NCBI GenBank assembly: GCA_000226015.1
Contig: JH154815.1
Coordinates: forward strand, 38,368 to 87,627
DNA: 49,260 nucleotides
DNA from: Mnemiopsis leidyi
Taxonomy: Eukaryota > Ctenophora > Tentaculata > Lobata > Bolinopsidae
Direction: 5' to 3'
This document shows positions 1 through 25,800 of this stretch, one piece after another. Both the position numbers and the translations under genes were made by a program. The notes beneath the pieces were generated by a model that was not told where the DNA came from, did not search any database, and saw nothing but the letters and a program-made list of their open reading frames with translations. The stretch's first letter is position 1, and every line of letters begins with the position of its first letter.

Positions 1-139
1 GACTTCCTTCTGTAACTTAATCCTATACAACCCATCAAACCCCTATTTGATATCGAAAGAGGCACTAAAAACCTAAACTCTGGCACTAAGCCTACACAGG
101 TTCCGATGATTTATTGAATTCCACAAACAAGATATTGCC

Positions 140-590
140 TGTGGTTCTTTGGCAGGTCTAAAGCAGTTTTGATGTGGTTATGAAGTAGTTCTTTACAGCC
201 GGTGCCCCGATCTTCAAGCTTACAATTTCTGGCGGCTGTAAGGCGGTTATAAAAGTAGAGGTTACAATCAGCGATAAAATAAATATTGTTTGTGGTTCTT
301 AGGCGGTCCTTAGCCGGTTCTTAGATTTAAGAAGTTTAGAAATTAGATTTTTGGCCGTTTATCTATAGCAGGTTTAGCATTCTTGATAACCCGCAATTTT
401 TGCGTTTCTAAGGCGGTTTTTTAACGGTCATTAGTATCACATGGTTCTCTCGTGGTATTAAGCGGTCCTTGACCAGTCCGTAAACGGTTCTACGTTGGGT
501 TCTTAGCAGCCGCTCTACGGTCAAAAGCTGGCTCTAAGCCGGTTCCAAAATGGTTCTTAAATAATTCTCAACGGCTCTTATTCGGCGGTG
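140..590. repeat. Degenerate GGTTCTTAGGCGGT-like repeat tract
   Basis: Short variants of a core resembling GGTTCTTAGGCGGT recur irregularly (for example near 293-330, 405-425, 450-500 and 515-560). The copies are too diverged for a clean period. No coding potential was seen here. Confidence 0.45.
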
Positions 591-859
591 GGAGAAGTTT
601 GAACCATTAGTTATCAATTTAAGTTATCACAGCAACTTGGTTTAAAATTCCCGACGATTTCTAAAGTTTGAACTTTTGATATTGTTTAATATTCATCTAC
701 CGCAAAATCACTACATTTTTCTACAAATTGAGATGATATTCTTTGTTGCTTCAAACAGACAATATTCATATTATCTTCGTTTCTGTCGTAATTGCTTCAA
801 TAATGGTTGGAAATTTGAAAACAAGGCTTTACCTGATATTAATCATAGAAATAATGTTT

Positions 860-1290
860 ACTGAAAATCTAAAAAATCGCACGAAAATATTTTCCGTCCG
901 TAACTTTCCGTCCGTAACGCAATTTGAAAATTTGTGAGACGCCCTCATAAGATTTCCGCGTTTCCGCCCGACTAACACTTGGTGGATTCTTGATGCAAAA
1001 CGTCTAAATGGATCAACCTAAAAGCCTCAGCCCATCAGCTCAATTGGTTTCGGAGCAAATTAACCTCAAAGTGAAAAACGTCAAAAATCAATTTTCTTCC
1101 GATTCCGTCCGTAACGAACATTTTAAGCAACTTTATTAAAAATCCTCGGGTAATAAGGAGTTAAGAGCTATTAAATAACACATATGGTAGTCCAATCTAA
1201 TGCCATAAAAAATTTCACGTCAATAGTCAAATGATTGGTGGAAGAAAATCTAAGAAATATGCTGCGAATTCCGTCCGTAACGAAATAACA
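860..1290. repeat. Diverged ~170-190 bp repeat carrying TTCCGTCCGTAACG
   Basis: The 14-mer TTCCGTCCGTAACG or a near-identical form occurs at about 891-904, 905-918, 1103-1117 and 1268-1284. It is preceded each time by an A-rich stretch similar to GAAAATCTAAGAAAT. The spacing suggests old tandem units of about 165-200 bp. Two short ORFs at 676-937 overlap this tract and show no protein-like composition. Confidence 0.45.
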
Positions 1291-1750
1291 TTCGTCAATA
1301 TGGCCCATATACGGGTGTGTGGTTGTGACAAGTTTATATCATGTACTAAACTGTACTGACTAGTTACCTGTGTAAACATAAATCTAAACATAAATCTCGA
1401 CTTGTTTCTCTAATTGTTGATTGATAAGACTCGTCAGATAAGAGAAATTCGATTTTAACTGCCAAGTACTGTACTGTTTTCATAATACAGCGCAAAACAT
1501 GACCTTTACGACTGGCTTAATTCCTCCAAATCAGTATCTATTCCTCTAAATAAGACATTAAACTGCATAGCGATCGTACATGACAAGAGCTTTCACTGTC
1601 ACTTTTATTCTTACTTCTTTCACGTCCAACTCTAGCACATCCACTTTTTTACTATCACTTCTTTCACTTTCAATTTCACACGTTTCACTTTCACACGTTT
1701 CACTTTCACTTTCACTTTTATACTAACACCTCTCTCTCTCTCTCTCCAAG

Positions 1751-14941
<13,191 letters not shown>

Positions 14942-17900
14942 AACACGTGGCAGCCACGTGACGTTTTGTAAAAAAGTTTGAGACCAGCCCCAGGTCCGAT
15001 AAAAACTGTCCGTTTGATGTCCGGTGTACAATGTTAGGAGCTGTGTTCCCTTGATTGTGGCCGACAAGTTTTTAAGATAAAAGACTTTAACTCTAAAGAC
15101 ACAAGGTGTAATTTTTTAAACGATTATCGATGATCCGTGATTGTTTTTGTTGTTTTTTATTGTTGTATATTTAAAATAATGTTATTTTATATCATGCATA
15201 AATTTAATCGAATTCAGGGAGATAAGCCACGAACAATGTCTCAAAGCGAATGATATCATTGTGAATATGAGCATGTAGTAACTTATGATGCGCGTTGATT
15301 AGCACCATGAGTTTAATTTTAGCCTGATGCAATAGACGTGGTCATTTTGATAACATTTAAATAAGATCTTACTTAACTTTGATAAGATCTTAGTTAACTT
15401 TAATAAGATCTTAGTTAACTTTAATAAGATCTTAGTTAACTTTAATAAGATCTTAGTTAACTTTGATAAGATCTTGGTTTATTTTAAATAAGATCTTAGT
15501 TAACTTTGATGCGATGTTAATTTACTTTGATAAGATCTTGGAACTTGGTTTACTTTGATATGACCTGGTTTGTTTTTTGACCCCATGATATATACACCTG
15601 GGTAAGGGTTTATGGTTTAGGGCTAAACTCCTCAATGTTTGCTGCCGATAGCTAATTCGTGACGTATTTGATATACGGGTAGAGCTGTCTTTACATTTAT
15701 GATGAAAGACAATTGATGGAACTTATTAATCACACATGTATGTTTAAAGAAATTATATGATAGATTGATTCTCTTTTTCTTATGAAAATGCTCGTGGAGA
15801 GCTATATCATGGAATGGATAATGAAGCTTCCACTAAAGCTTGTTTTAATTGATAACCCCAATTGGGCATTTGTTTGATTTAAATTTTTATTCCATTGGTT
15901 AAGAAGTTGCTTCACTTCTCTCGTATTCTTGATCACATATCCTCGCGTCGGATGATTTTGCCTGACCAAATTTACAAATCAACATAATAATTCATTAAAC
16001 CATCACAATCCTCCAGTCCTGGATATAATATTTTCTTATTGCACTTCTCGTCCTTTTAACTGTCGGTTTTGTAGTAATTAGAAATCATGCTACTCTTTTT
16101 TATTGACTTAAACCGACGCAATGTCCGACCATTTCTCGTTGGATACTTGCTGGAACGCGCGATGTTATTCTCGTTGGGAAATATGAGAGAACACCGACGT
16201 AATAGTAGAATGCGGGATCCTTGACGCGCGCGCGCAACCGCGTGGACGATATTTCGTCTTTTTTGCATAACAGAAACTGTAAGTTGGTCTTGTCTTTTGT
16301 TATATTAGGTTCAACACATTGAAATATTCTCGGTAACCTAGCTCATGAAATCTTTCAAATCATACAAATTTACATACAACTAAAAATCATACAAACTTAC
16401 ACAATGAATAAATAAAATTCAAAACAAACTCCGACTCAACTTGTTGTATTTAATCCAAAGACCTGAGGGACACCAAAACACAGATACTGGGAGCAGAAGC
16501 AACTCCTGTGCAAGCATGGGCCCGGGCCCTAATAAAAGTTTAAATAAATATCTTGAAAGAATCAAGAATTTGTACATCATCCCAGTCAAATTATATGATA
16601 TTGTTGCTATGTGAGTGATCCTAAATGTGATGAGGTGTGCAGGTGAACTTGAGTGTACTTTCCATGCAGACAGCTGATTTCTAATTTATTAATACTCTGA
16701 TTTGGAGTCTGAATCCACCTGTACTAAGTTGTAGGCTTACAACCTACCGTCATCGCTTCGCGCGCGTCACACCGTACCTGCTCCTCGCGTCACACCTGCG
16801 TCCTCAAAGAATCGTGGACGCGCATCGCCCGTTAAGTACTAAGCTACTTTATCCCAAATATGAGTGGAAAGTTTGTATTTGAACTCGTTGTAAATGGTAA
16901 AGCAGCGCACACCCTCTCGTGGGCGTGATACTGATCGTTTTATTCGCTTCGATCATTTCGAATGGGGGTCCCGGTCGGACAAAGTCGACATACAATTGAA
17001 TTCGGTAATGCTTTCAACTTTGCGTATATCTAGAGGGAATTCTGTAGAAAATGAGGTGTAACAGAGCTGATAAAACATAAGTGGTTCAAGTGACTATTTT
17101 CTTGACCGACCTTGACACCTGAGACCGTTGCAGATGTGATGACATGACAAGTAAACAAGTGTATTTTTTTGAGTGAAGCGAGTGATACACATAACTTTGA
17201 GTAAACTCATGCTGATCACAATATACAATTACAGTACAAGGAGGTGGGTAACATTAGTAAGCTACTCTTGCAATGCACAAACCCATCTATAAAAGACGTG
17301 TACTCGTCATCGAGTGATACAGAGTATCCTAAACATTAAAAGGTTAGCAATAATAAAAGACTATCAAGCAATACAAAAAGAGAAGACATTCAGAAATATC
17401 TGTTGCTTTACAATTTTAAAGATGAGGTCAAAGAAATCAAAACGGCCTTTAATTGGCATAATCTTCAGCTGTCTGCATTTTTGGATGTACGTGGAAGGTG
17501 AATATTAATATTATTAGGCAAAATCCAAGGCAAAAAATTCTGTTAAGCCTAAGGGAGCCTAGCACTCTGGGACTACACAGGTGAGCAGACTGAAGGTGAA
17601 TCAGACGAAAATACTGAAAACTAATAGCGAAAACAATTATTTTTGATTAAAAAAATCGTATGTAAAAAGGATTATGATTAATATCTGAAATAATTCGGTG
17701 TGAAAATGTGATCGTGACATTTTAATTAGCGGTAAAATTTGTCGGGGTTATACCGAACTCTCGGTTATCCTTATACCCGACTCTCGCAGCTCCAAGTTAG
17801 ATGTCCACAATAACATGTCTTGTGAGGATAGGCTAGACGACGCCCTAGAGGTATCCTCAAAGCATAGCTTCACTTATTCGTTTTGTAGTTTTCCAGCGAG

Positions 17901-18461
17901 GTGTCTGGCCTGTGTTTTATTATTCAGGTGTATTGCAAGAATATAGAAGAAATAAAACACCTTTTTTGTAAGTTCTTACTCATTCTTCATAGCCATCAAA
18001 AATCAACTTCAAGATGAAATATAACCCTTAGTTTAGGATGAATCGTGAAACTAGGATATATGAGACAAACTGAGAGACAGCTTCTGATAAAATTATGGGG
18101 TGTAATAAATATACAAAAATCATCTATTGCATTGATAGAAGATAAATTTTCCAAACGGTAAACCAAACGACTGAAATAAAAATATCCAGGTATGTTTCAA
18201 AAATTACGCCAAACGGTATAGGTATAGTAAGAGCCTGATAACTTAACTTAAGATAATTTCTGTGAAAGAGGGCCTTAAAAAATCTTGGAAACAAATCACT
18301 ACATAATTTTAAATAAATCGGCAATATAACCCCGTCTCCTATGTATATCACTTAGCATTTAGCATTCAGCCATATAAACCAGAAAGACCGAAAAAATTTT
18401 GCAGTATAAAACTTCAATATTCAAAACAATCTACGAATTTTACAACAAATATGAATCTTTA
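14942..18461. other. Intergenic region, tail-to-tail between RTK and Lys-rich gene
   Basis: The RTK 3'UTR starts here and the next gene ends at 18462 on the other strand. I see one minisatellite (15355-15560), a self-complementary GGGCCCGGGCCC near 16518, and two short CpG-richer patches (about 16140-16260 and 16740-16830). No convincing exon was found. Confidence 0.6.
15355..15560. repeat. 21-bp minisatellite made of two palindromes
   Basis: About nine copies of a 21-bp unit, AATAAGATCTTAGTTAACTTT, with decay at the 3' end. Each unit carries AAGATCTT and GTTAAC, both self-complementary. Confidence 0.9.
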
Positions 18462-21400
18462 TCACCTTTTCGGCTTCGATTTTAACTTGATTTCTATTGG
18501 CTTTGCCTCTTTACTTATAATTTTAGGATTAAAGGTAGTTTTAGGGTCCTGCGACTTCTGGGCTTCGTCCCTCTGCTTAAGAAACTGAACTATCTTATTT
18601 AACTCTGATTTGTCTATCTTGACTTTTTTCTTCTTTTCCTGATTGTCGCTGTCGTCGCTGTCCGAACTATCTGATGCGTGCTTCTTTCGTTTCTTCTTTC
18701 TCTTTGACTTGTCATCCCTGCCTTTCTTCTTTTTGCTCTTCTTTGACTTTCTCCGCTTGTTATCTGCACTTGGCTTCTTGTCGGATGTAACGTTAACTTT
18801 GTCACTCTCCTGAAACCAGGCAAGGTTTAAAAAATCTAATGACGGTGTAAAGTTTGTAAAACCATCTTGTTTTATTTGATAGAAAACCGGCATAAAATAA
18901 TGAAGAATTATGAATAAGGTAGGGGCTAGGAGGTAATATGACCTACATGGCAGAAATCCAATATTTCCATGGTCAAGGTCGGTCATACATACAAGTTTCT
19001 TGAGCATGGGGCAAATTACAGGGTGTCATGGTTATTTTCAGTACTTATTTTCGTAAATTGTTCAATAACTATTTAGGTATATAGTTAAGGAGTAGTACTT
19101 TGAATTCAGTTTTCTTAAGGGAATTGTTTTTAGGCCAGCAGTATATTGATTTAATTGTTTAAGGTTAACACTTAATACTATACAAATTATGTATATTTGT
19201 TTCGTCTGAAAATAGCACGTTGGTTATATCATCACCTGATCAGAATCAGAGAAACTGTCCTCTTTCATAACACTGACAAAATCATCAGGAACTTTCGTTT
19301 TAGGTACGGGGGGAGGTTGAAGAGGGGTAGTGTTTTTGGAAGACGGTTTCAAATCTCCAAGCAACTCTTGTTCTTCTCTCTGGAAAGTAAGAATGTGAAT
19401 GAACCGTGGGAATTCGAAATTAGGATCGCAGGAAGTGTATTTCCGGCGATCCTATTTTCAGAACTCTACATCGAATTTCGAATCCAGCACACAATGATTA
19501 ACAATCAGCACGGATACCGAAAAATGAAAATTTGGATAAGGAGGAGTTCGAGGAAGCTAACCTCTGATATGTCCATGTCGACAGGTTTAGTTCCATTACC
19601 CTGTTTTACTGGATTCTGGACCGGATGTGAAGCCACGTTGTTCTCGCTCTTAGAGGGATTTTTACTTTCCTGTTTCGGTGGGCTGCTAGCTACCTCCTTA
19701 CTGCTCTTTGATCTGCTCTCTTTTCTCGGGGACGGTTTTGAAGATTCCTTTTTGTCTGATTTAGTCGCCTTCTTGTTAAGCTCAGCTTTCATCTGTTCAA
19801 ATTCTCTCTTGGATTTGAGAGAGACAGACACGTCTACTGGAGATGATGGGGATTTTGACCGTCGTCGACTGCTAGAATTCTTTAACTTTTTCCTGTCCCT
19901 TTTCCTGGGGGAGGAATTTGACTTCCTTTTATCGGATTTAAGAAGCTCCTCCTCTTCGTTGGAAGAGATTTCATCGGATATAACCCTTTTAGGGTGATGG
20001 GACTTTTTGCTGTCTTGCTTGCTTTTCTTGGCATTTTGAAGAAGTTCTATGTTCTTATCGATTTTACTGATTATATTTTCGCTGATGACCTGCTGTTTGA
20101 ATTCTGACTGGAGTTTCTCTAAACGAGCCTCGGCAGCTTTTAACTTTTCTCGCCTTGCAGAGCCTCCGTTTTCTTTTTTATCGCTCTTATGATTGTCTGA
20201 ATGCGACTTTTTGGCAGGCTTTTCGTCCTCTGAACTGGATTCTAACTCCACTTTTTGTTTGGGTTTCTTTGTTTTTGAGTCTTGACTTCTTCTTTTTGTG
20301 TTTCTTCTTCTGTTTCTTTGATGGCGGTACTTCGCTGACATCTTCAACTGAAGAAACCTTACTAAGGGCGGGGGACACATCAGCAAGGACTGGGACCTGA
20401 AAGTTTTTTGTTGAAACAGCGTAAGTAATGAAGACAATTAATTAATCCTAATTTCTATATTATACTTGTAATTGAAAACTTGACAAGATTATATCCTTCT
20501 ACCGTTCTAACGTTCAGCTTTCAGCTGCGAGAGTCAGGTATCACCGCGACAATTGAATACCAAATCAACAAGGTAAGTTAACTTTTGGATATTTCAATAA
20601 AGAATATCAAGAGGCGAGGAGTTTGATTGATACCAATAGTTCTTACCTTTACAGGAAGAGTATTTGTGCGAGCAGGAGACTTGTGATTGTTATCAACTTC
20701 CTTCTCCGGAAGCAGAGCACTAGGAGAAGACTTGTCACTCGTCACTTTTTCGCTTTCGCTTTCACTGGTCTTAGGGTTTCTCAGTTGTACCGTAATCTTG
20801 TTTTCCCTGAATTACACAGACTCGTTTTCCCAGAATTACACAGACTAAAAAGCATAACACAAAAATAAAAGGCCTAATATAACAGCCGATTGCTAAACAC
20901 AAAAAATAAGTAAAAAATTAATAAGCTTACGTTTGGGGAGAAGGAGATTTGTCGCTAACATTGCTAGGAGAACTGCTGGTCCGGTGACTGTTGTTCCGCT
21001 TCAGCAGCATATTGTCTGTCATCTAATTGAGAAAATGTTGGGTTAAACATACTCAATTTGATGATTAAAACGTCTACGAACATTTTTCTGTTTTTATTGT
21101 TTGACCTTATCAAGGTTGATAATAGAAATAAGTGACAGTCACATACTTTAACTGTAAACACGGGGTCACATCTGGGCGGGGTATGTTTGATAGAGTCGTC
21201 AGCCGTCATTTTGGGGGTCAAGTTTCCCGAGTTTTCAGAATCGGAGTAGGACTCGTAACCTCCTGAAAATAAGGTAAAAGATTAGATGATTAAAGATCTA
21301 GATTGCAGTAATTGTAGATATATGCTAGCTTTAATAAAAACCGAGTAATAGTATTAAGAACAACTTGGAACAAGGATCCCTGCCTCGTAAAATAGTGTCT

Positions 21401-22280
21401 TGAAGGATGAAGCATACCTGAACCCCGCCTCATCCCGAAGTGATGTGAAGGTGGCGACTCCAGTCTCCTCTTTCCCAAACCCTCCATCGATCCGAACCGT
21501 CGCTTTCCTAGAGGATCCGACGACAGTTTTCTTTCCCGGGCTGAGTCAAGGGCTGCTTCACGTAGCGCTGCCAATTCGTCAGCCTGTAAGACATAGTTTA
21601 GTATGAGCGATAAGTGGAACGGCGTAAAACCAGTTGAAACAAGAAAGTTGGACCAAATCAAATGTTAGACGTGCAAATGTTAGACGTGTTTTTTGGACAT
21701 CAATAAGAACAGCTTCATTCAAAGCCCCGACGTAAAAATTGAGAAAAACCTTTTGCTGCTGCTGTTTCTCCTCCATTGAGATCAGAGCAGCTTCCCTCAA
21801 CAGCTCTAACTCCATCTGAGAAAGCATGTTAAGGTATCAACTATCAATGAGGAACGCTGCACCCGGAACTTAGTATTTAGATCTGTGGCAGACTAGCAAT
21901 TCGATTAGAAGGTAATTCCAGCTTATCTCAGTAAAAGCGGTGTAGAACTTGGAAATTTTTATTTGCAGGTAAACAAAAATTTTAATTTTCTCGTCATCAG
22001 GTTTCAGTAAACAGGTTGTGTAAGGACGCGGTAATTAATAATATAAGATGGTACGTGCGTTCACTATGCTGCAAGTAGGTACTTTTCATTTGGTTGAAGC
22101 TAAAATTTGACAAAGTGAACAATTTCAGCACAACAATACGCCGCGCGCTGCTAGCGTTTGATACGTTTAGAGTGAAGTTCAGTCAAGTGAAATTACTGTT
22201 GGAACACAGCCAAACCATTTAATGGTCAACATTAAATAATCTTCAACTTTTATTAATTACTGGTGAAAACTTACATCCAT
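18462..22280 (-). CDS. Lys/Ser-rich, probably nuclear protein (9 exons)
   Basis: Exons, in transcription order: 22275-22280 (Met-Asp), 21750-21815, 21418-21583, 21147-21262, 20931-21022, 20647-20806, 20389 or 20396 to 19562, 19236-19379, 18462-18809. With the exon 7 acceptor at 20389 the total is 1926 nt, 641 residues. Two short repeats near the N terminus read LELLREAALISM and LAALREAALDSA; this vaguely recalls the LRLLALQS-type motif of ZFC3H1, but no zinc finger is present, so I do not assign it. The rest is acidic/basic low complexity: SRRRSKSPSSP, a helical REKLKAAEARLEKLQSEFKQ and long lysine runs, ending in PIEIKLKSKPKR. This composition fits a nuclear RNA-processing or chromatin scaffold. 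The exon 2 donor (GTTTTT) is weak. A 266-aa open frame on the opposite strand (19197-19997) is a shadow of exons 7 and 8. Confidence 0.75.
20800..20845 (-). repeat. Duplicated acceptor region of Lys-rich gene exon 6
   Basis: On the minus strand GTCTGTGTAATTCAG followed by GGAAAAC is the real acceptor. A second copy 25 bp upstream reads GTCTGTGTAATTCTG followed by GGAAAAC; its AG has become TG, so it is dead as an acceptor. Confidence 0.85.
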
Positions 22281-22861
22281 AGTTAAGGAGCCACTCCGTT
22301 CAGCTCATACTGTCCTAAAGTAAGTATTTAGTTAAATTTGTCATTTAGCAAATTTCTGACAAGAGTCGGTGATTTGTAGTTGTTGGAGCACGCCGAATTA
22401 TGTTTGTGAAATCGGCAGACAAAATTACTATCAGAAGAGATCCAATAAAGATTTACATTTTGAGAGCATGGCAAACACAAAAACTCTAAAGGTATCAAAA
22501 TAGTATGAACTTGATGAAATTTCGATAAAATACATACACAGTAAAAACCATCAACAGACAATTCATGAAATCAATTAACTTACACAATACACATCATAAT
22601 AATATTCATGAGCACTTGCGTTTGAATGCTTTAACATGTTTGGTTAGTACGTAAAATCCCTCTTCAAAATTCATACTTGATCTTTAAATATCAACCCACT
22701 AAATTATCAAATTGCATAGATAAGAAGACAATACATTAAATATGAAATCAACATGCAGTTTCCTCTATTCAACCCAACAAAAGTAACCCATATTCACTAC
22801 TTACACAACCCCTGCCATAAAAGAATATAAGTCCTGCATCATTTACAACAAAATTGCAACT
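22281..22861. other. Intergenic, promoter side of Lys-rich gene
   Basis: AT-rich sequence between the start of the Lys-rich gene and the stop codon of the transporter; both genes are on the minus strand. No exon or element recognised. Confidence 0.5.
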
Positions 22862-22866
22862 TTATT
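22861..22866 (-). terminator. AATAAA overlapping the transporter stop codon
   Basis: On the minus strand the coding end reads GCAGAATAAAG: the TAA stop (22864-22862) is inside an AATAAA hexamer. If used it would leave a 3'UTR of only a few tens of bases; other signals lie further downstream. Confidence 0.35.
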
Positions 22867-25800
22867 CTGCTTTCTTCTTAGCCGGGTATGCGGAATAAAG
22901 AACTGTCGACGTTAACACAAGAACCAGACCAACTCCAAAATTCCTGAAATATTTTAAACTTACACATTTTTACACGATTTTGAAACAGTGTCGTGTGACA
23001 GCATGTCTACACGAAACATTCTCTATTTACTTATTTTCTCACAGAAAATGGGCATCTCTATAAGCCCTACATTTCAAATTCGAAATATATGTTAACGAAA
23101 AGCAGATTAAGTTAAAATAACTTTTAATTTTTTACTTACAAAGTGAATGAAAGTTCCGCGAAGTAGAAAATTCCCACCAGAGATGACAGAATGATTGATA
23201 CGCTTGTAGCGAATACTTTAAGAATATTATCAGCATACTTTACCACGAGACCGATCAGCAAACCACCATACGCCTGAAAATGTCAGCAATTTAATTTATA
23301 TAAAGCAGCAATCTAATTTATATAAAGCAGCAATCTAATTCATATAAAGCAGCAATCTAATTTATATAAAGCAGCAATCTAAACTATATAAAGCACAATC
23401 ATACGCCTGAAAATGTCAGCAATCTTAACTATATAAAGCAGCAATCTAAACAATATAAAGCACAACCATACGCCTGAAAATGTCAGCAATCTAATTTATA
23501 TAAAGCAGCAATCTAAACTATATAAAGCACAATTGAAAACTATGTGGCGAAACATAATATATTTACAAAATATAGGTATGCAAGTATTGAGGTTCAGAGT
23601 AAATGCGCACACGTGTAGGCCAAAGAATGATTTCAAACCTGTGACAAAATAACGGCGTAGACGACCGGCTGAAAATCGTGGAAGAGTCCCTTTGTGGCAA
23701 TAAAAGTTCGTTCTGTTATCAGTAAGTTAACTGTAGCCACAACACAGCTACACAGCGCTAAAACAAATATAAATCATTAAATCCTTATGAAATAAATTAA
23801 CAGATTTACCGCAAAATTTCATGTAATTTAGGAAACATTTCTATAACAAATTCATGAAAACAAACTGCAACAAAGCAAATATTCGTTACAACAATCACAA
23901 AGACCAACCAAGCTGAGTGTTTCTGATCCAGACACTTTGCCCTCCGGTGTTCTTCAACATCATCTCAAAGAAAACGCCCGCAAATCCGGAGGTAACGCAC
24001 GCAGCCAGGATACAGACCAGCCCGGTCATCGAGGATTCGGAGGTGTTGTCAGTTGTTGTAGTGTTGTTACCCCGCCACTGGGGGAAGTGTTGTCAGTTGT
24101 TGTAGTGTTGTTACCCCGCCACTGGGGGAAGTGTTGTCAGTTGTTGTAGTGTTGTTACCCCGCCACTGGGGAAAGGTTGGTGTCTTACTTGAGGTAGATA
24201 ATATAAGCTTACAAGGGACATTAGACGCAATTGCTGATGTAGTCGGACCTAAACATGTTTTGTTGCGCTGGTAAACACATTTTAACTTAATTAAATTAAG
24301 TTAAAATTTTATTCCTAATTAGGGTTAGAGGTTACAACTGTGCTATACCTGGACGAGAATAACCCCAACAGTAAGAATAACGAGAGAGAGCCACTGTGCT
24401 TTACTTATACTCTTGTGCAGCAGTACAATCGAGAAAACTGCAGTTGTCAGGATCTTTAGTTGGTATGTTATCTGGAGTGAGTTATTGGATTTATTGAGTG
24501 AATTGAGACATGATTGATCGATTAGTTAAGCAGGGTTATTCGTCAATTTTATGCTGTGAATAACAATCACAATTATGTTATCGACATAATTGTCATTCAA
24601 AATCATGATGATAACAGTTCAATGAAAACAGATACATTTAAGCATTTAATACAAAACAATATTAAAGATATCTACAGTACAATAAAGATAACTACAGTAC
24701 AAAGAAGATAACTACAGTACAATGAAGATAACTACAGTACAATGAAGATAACTACAGTACAATGAAGATATCTACAGTACAATGAAGATAACTACAGTAC
24801 AATGAAGATAACTACAGTACAATGAAGATAACTACAGTACAATGAAGATAACTACAGTACAATGAAGATAACTACAGTACAATGAAGATAACTACAGTAC
24901 AATAAAGATAACTACAGTACAATGAAGATAACTACAGTACAATCAAGATAACTACAGTACAAAGAAGATAACTACAGTACAATAAGGATAACTACAGTAC
25001 AAAGAAGATAACTACAGTACAAAGAACATAACTGCAGCTTGACTTACTTGATACGTAGCAGGATCAAGATTAGCCAAGGAAACAAATAGCAGCTGGTTCT
25101 GTATAACGTAAAGAAGTGCTGGAACACCAACTTTGAGGGTAGTTAACCAGTCTTTTATCACGTGTCTCCGTAACTGATCTAAACCTTCACTGTTAATTTG
25201 AAGTAAATTTTTAGACGGTTAAGTAAGCCCTAACTTGAAATAGAATAATCTTTTAAGCTTGTGGTTTTTAAGAGGCATGACGAACAAATCTACTTAAAAC
25301 CTTGTATAAAATTATAAAGAATGGTCAAAAAGTTTTGTGAAAAAGAAAGAGTGTCCTTACTTGTAAAGCACGATAAGAATGCAGGTAAGGAGTTTGAGGA
25401 ATTCCTGACATAACACAACCACAGGTAAAGACACGTTGAGATGTCTAGCGCGACGAACGAGCAGGACGTTCGACACGGTCTGGAAGAAAGTAGTAACCAA
25501 TTAAAGCAAGCTAGTAACCAATTATAGCTCGCTAGCTACAAATAATAGCTCGCTAGCAACCAATTATAGCAAGCTAGCAAAAGAAGTCTCACTGGTGGAA
25601 GTACATATAAGATTCAATAACATGGAATCAGATTTAACAGAAGTTTGGAAAGTTCATGTACGCTGTACCTCTAGTATGGCTAGTATTGATGCTGACACGA
25701 ATATAAAGAACAATGGCCCCAACATGTTCATTGCAGTTAGCGACAAAATATTTTATTTTCTACTTGGGTGACTACGGGAAATCTTATTCTAAAGCGCATT

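Noticed and set aside
676-937. Two overlapping short ORFs
   Set aside because: Lie in AT-rich repeat DNA with low-complexity translation.
19197-19997. 266-codon plus-strand ORF
   Set aside because: Exact antisense of exons 7 and 8 of the Lys/Ser-rich gene; Leu/Ser-rich shadow of AAG/TCT-biased coding sequence.
24655-25035. CRISPR-like regular array
   Set aside because: Contiguous 20-bp units without spacers, in a eukaryotic intron; a minisatellite.
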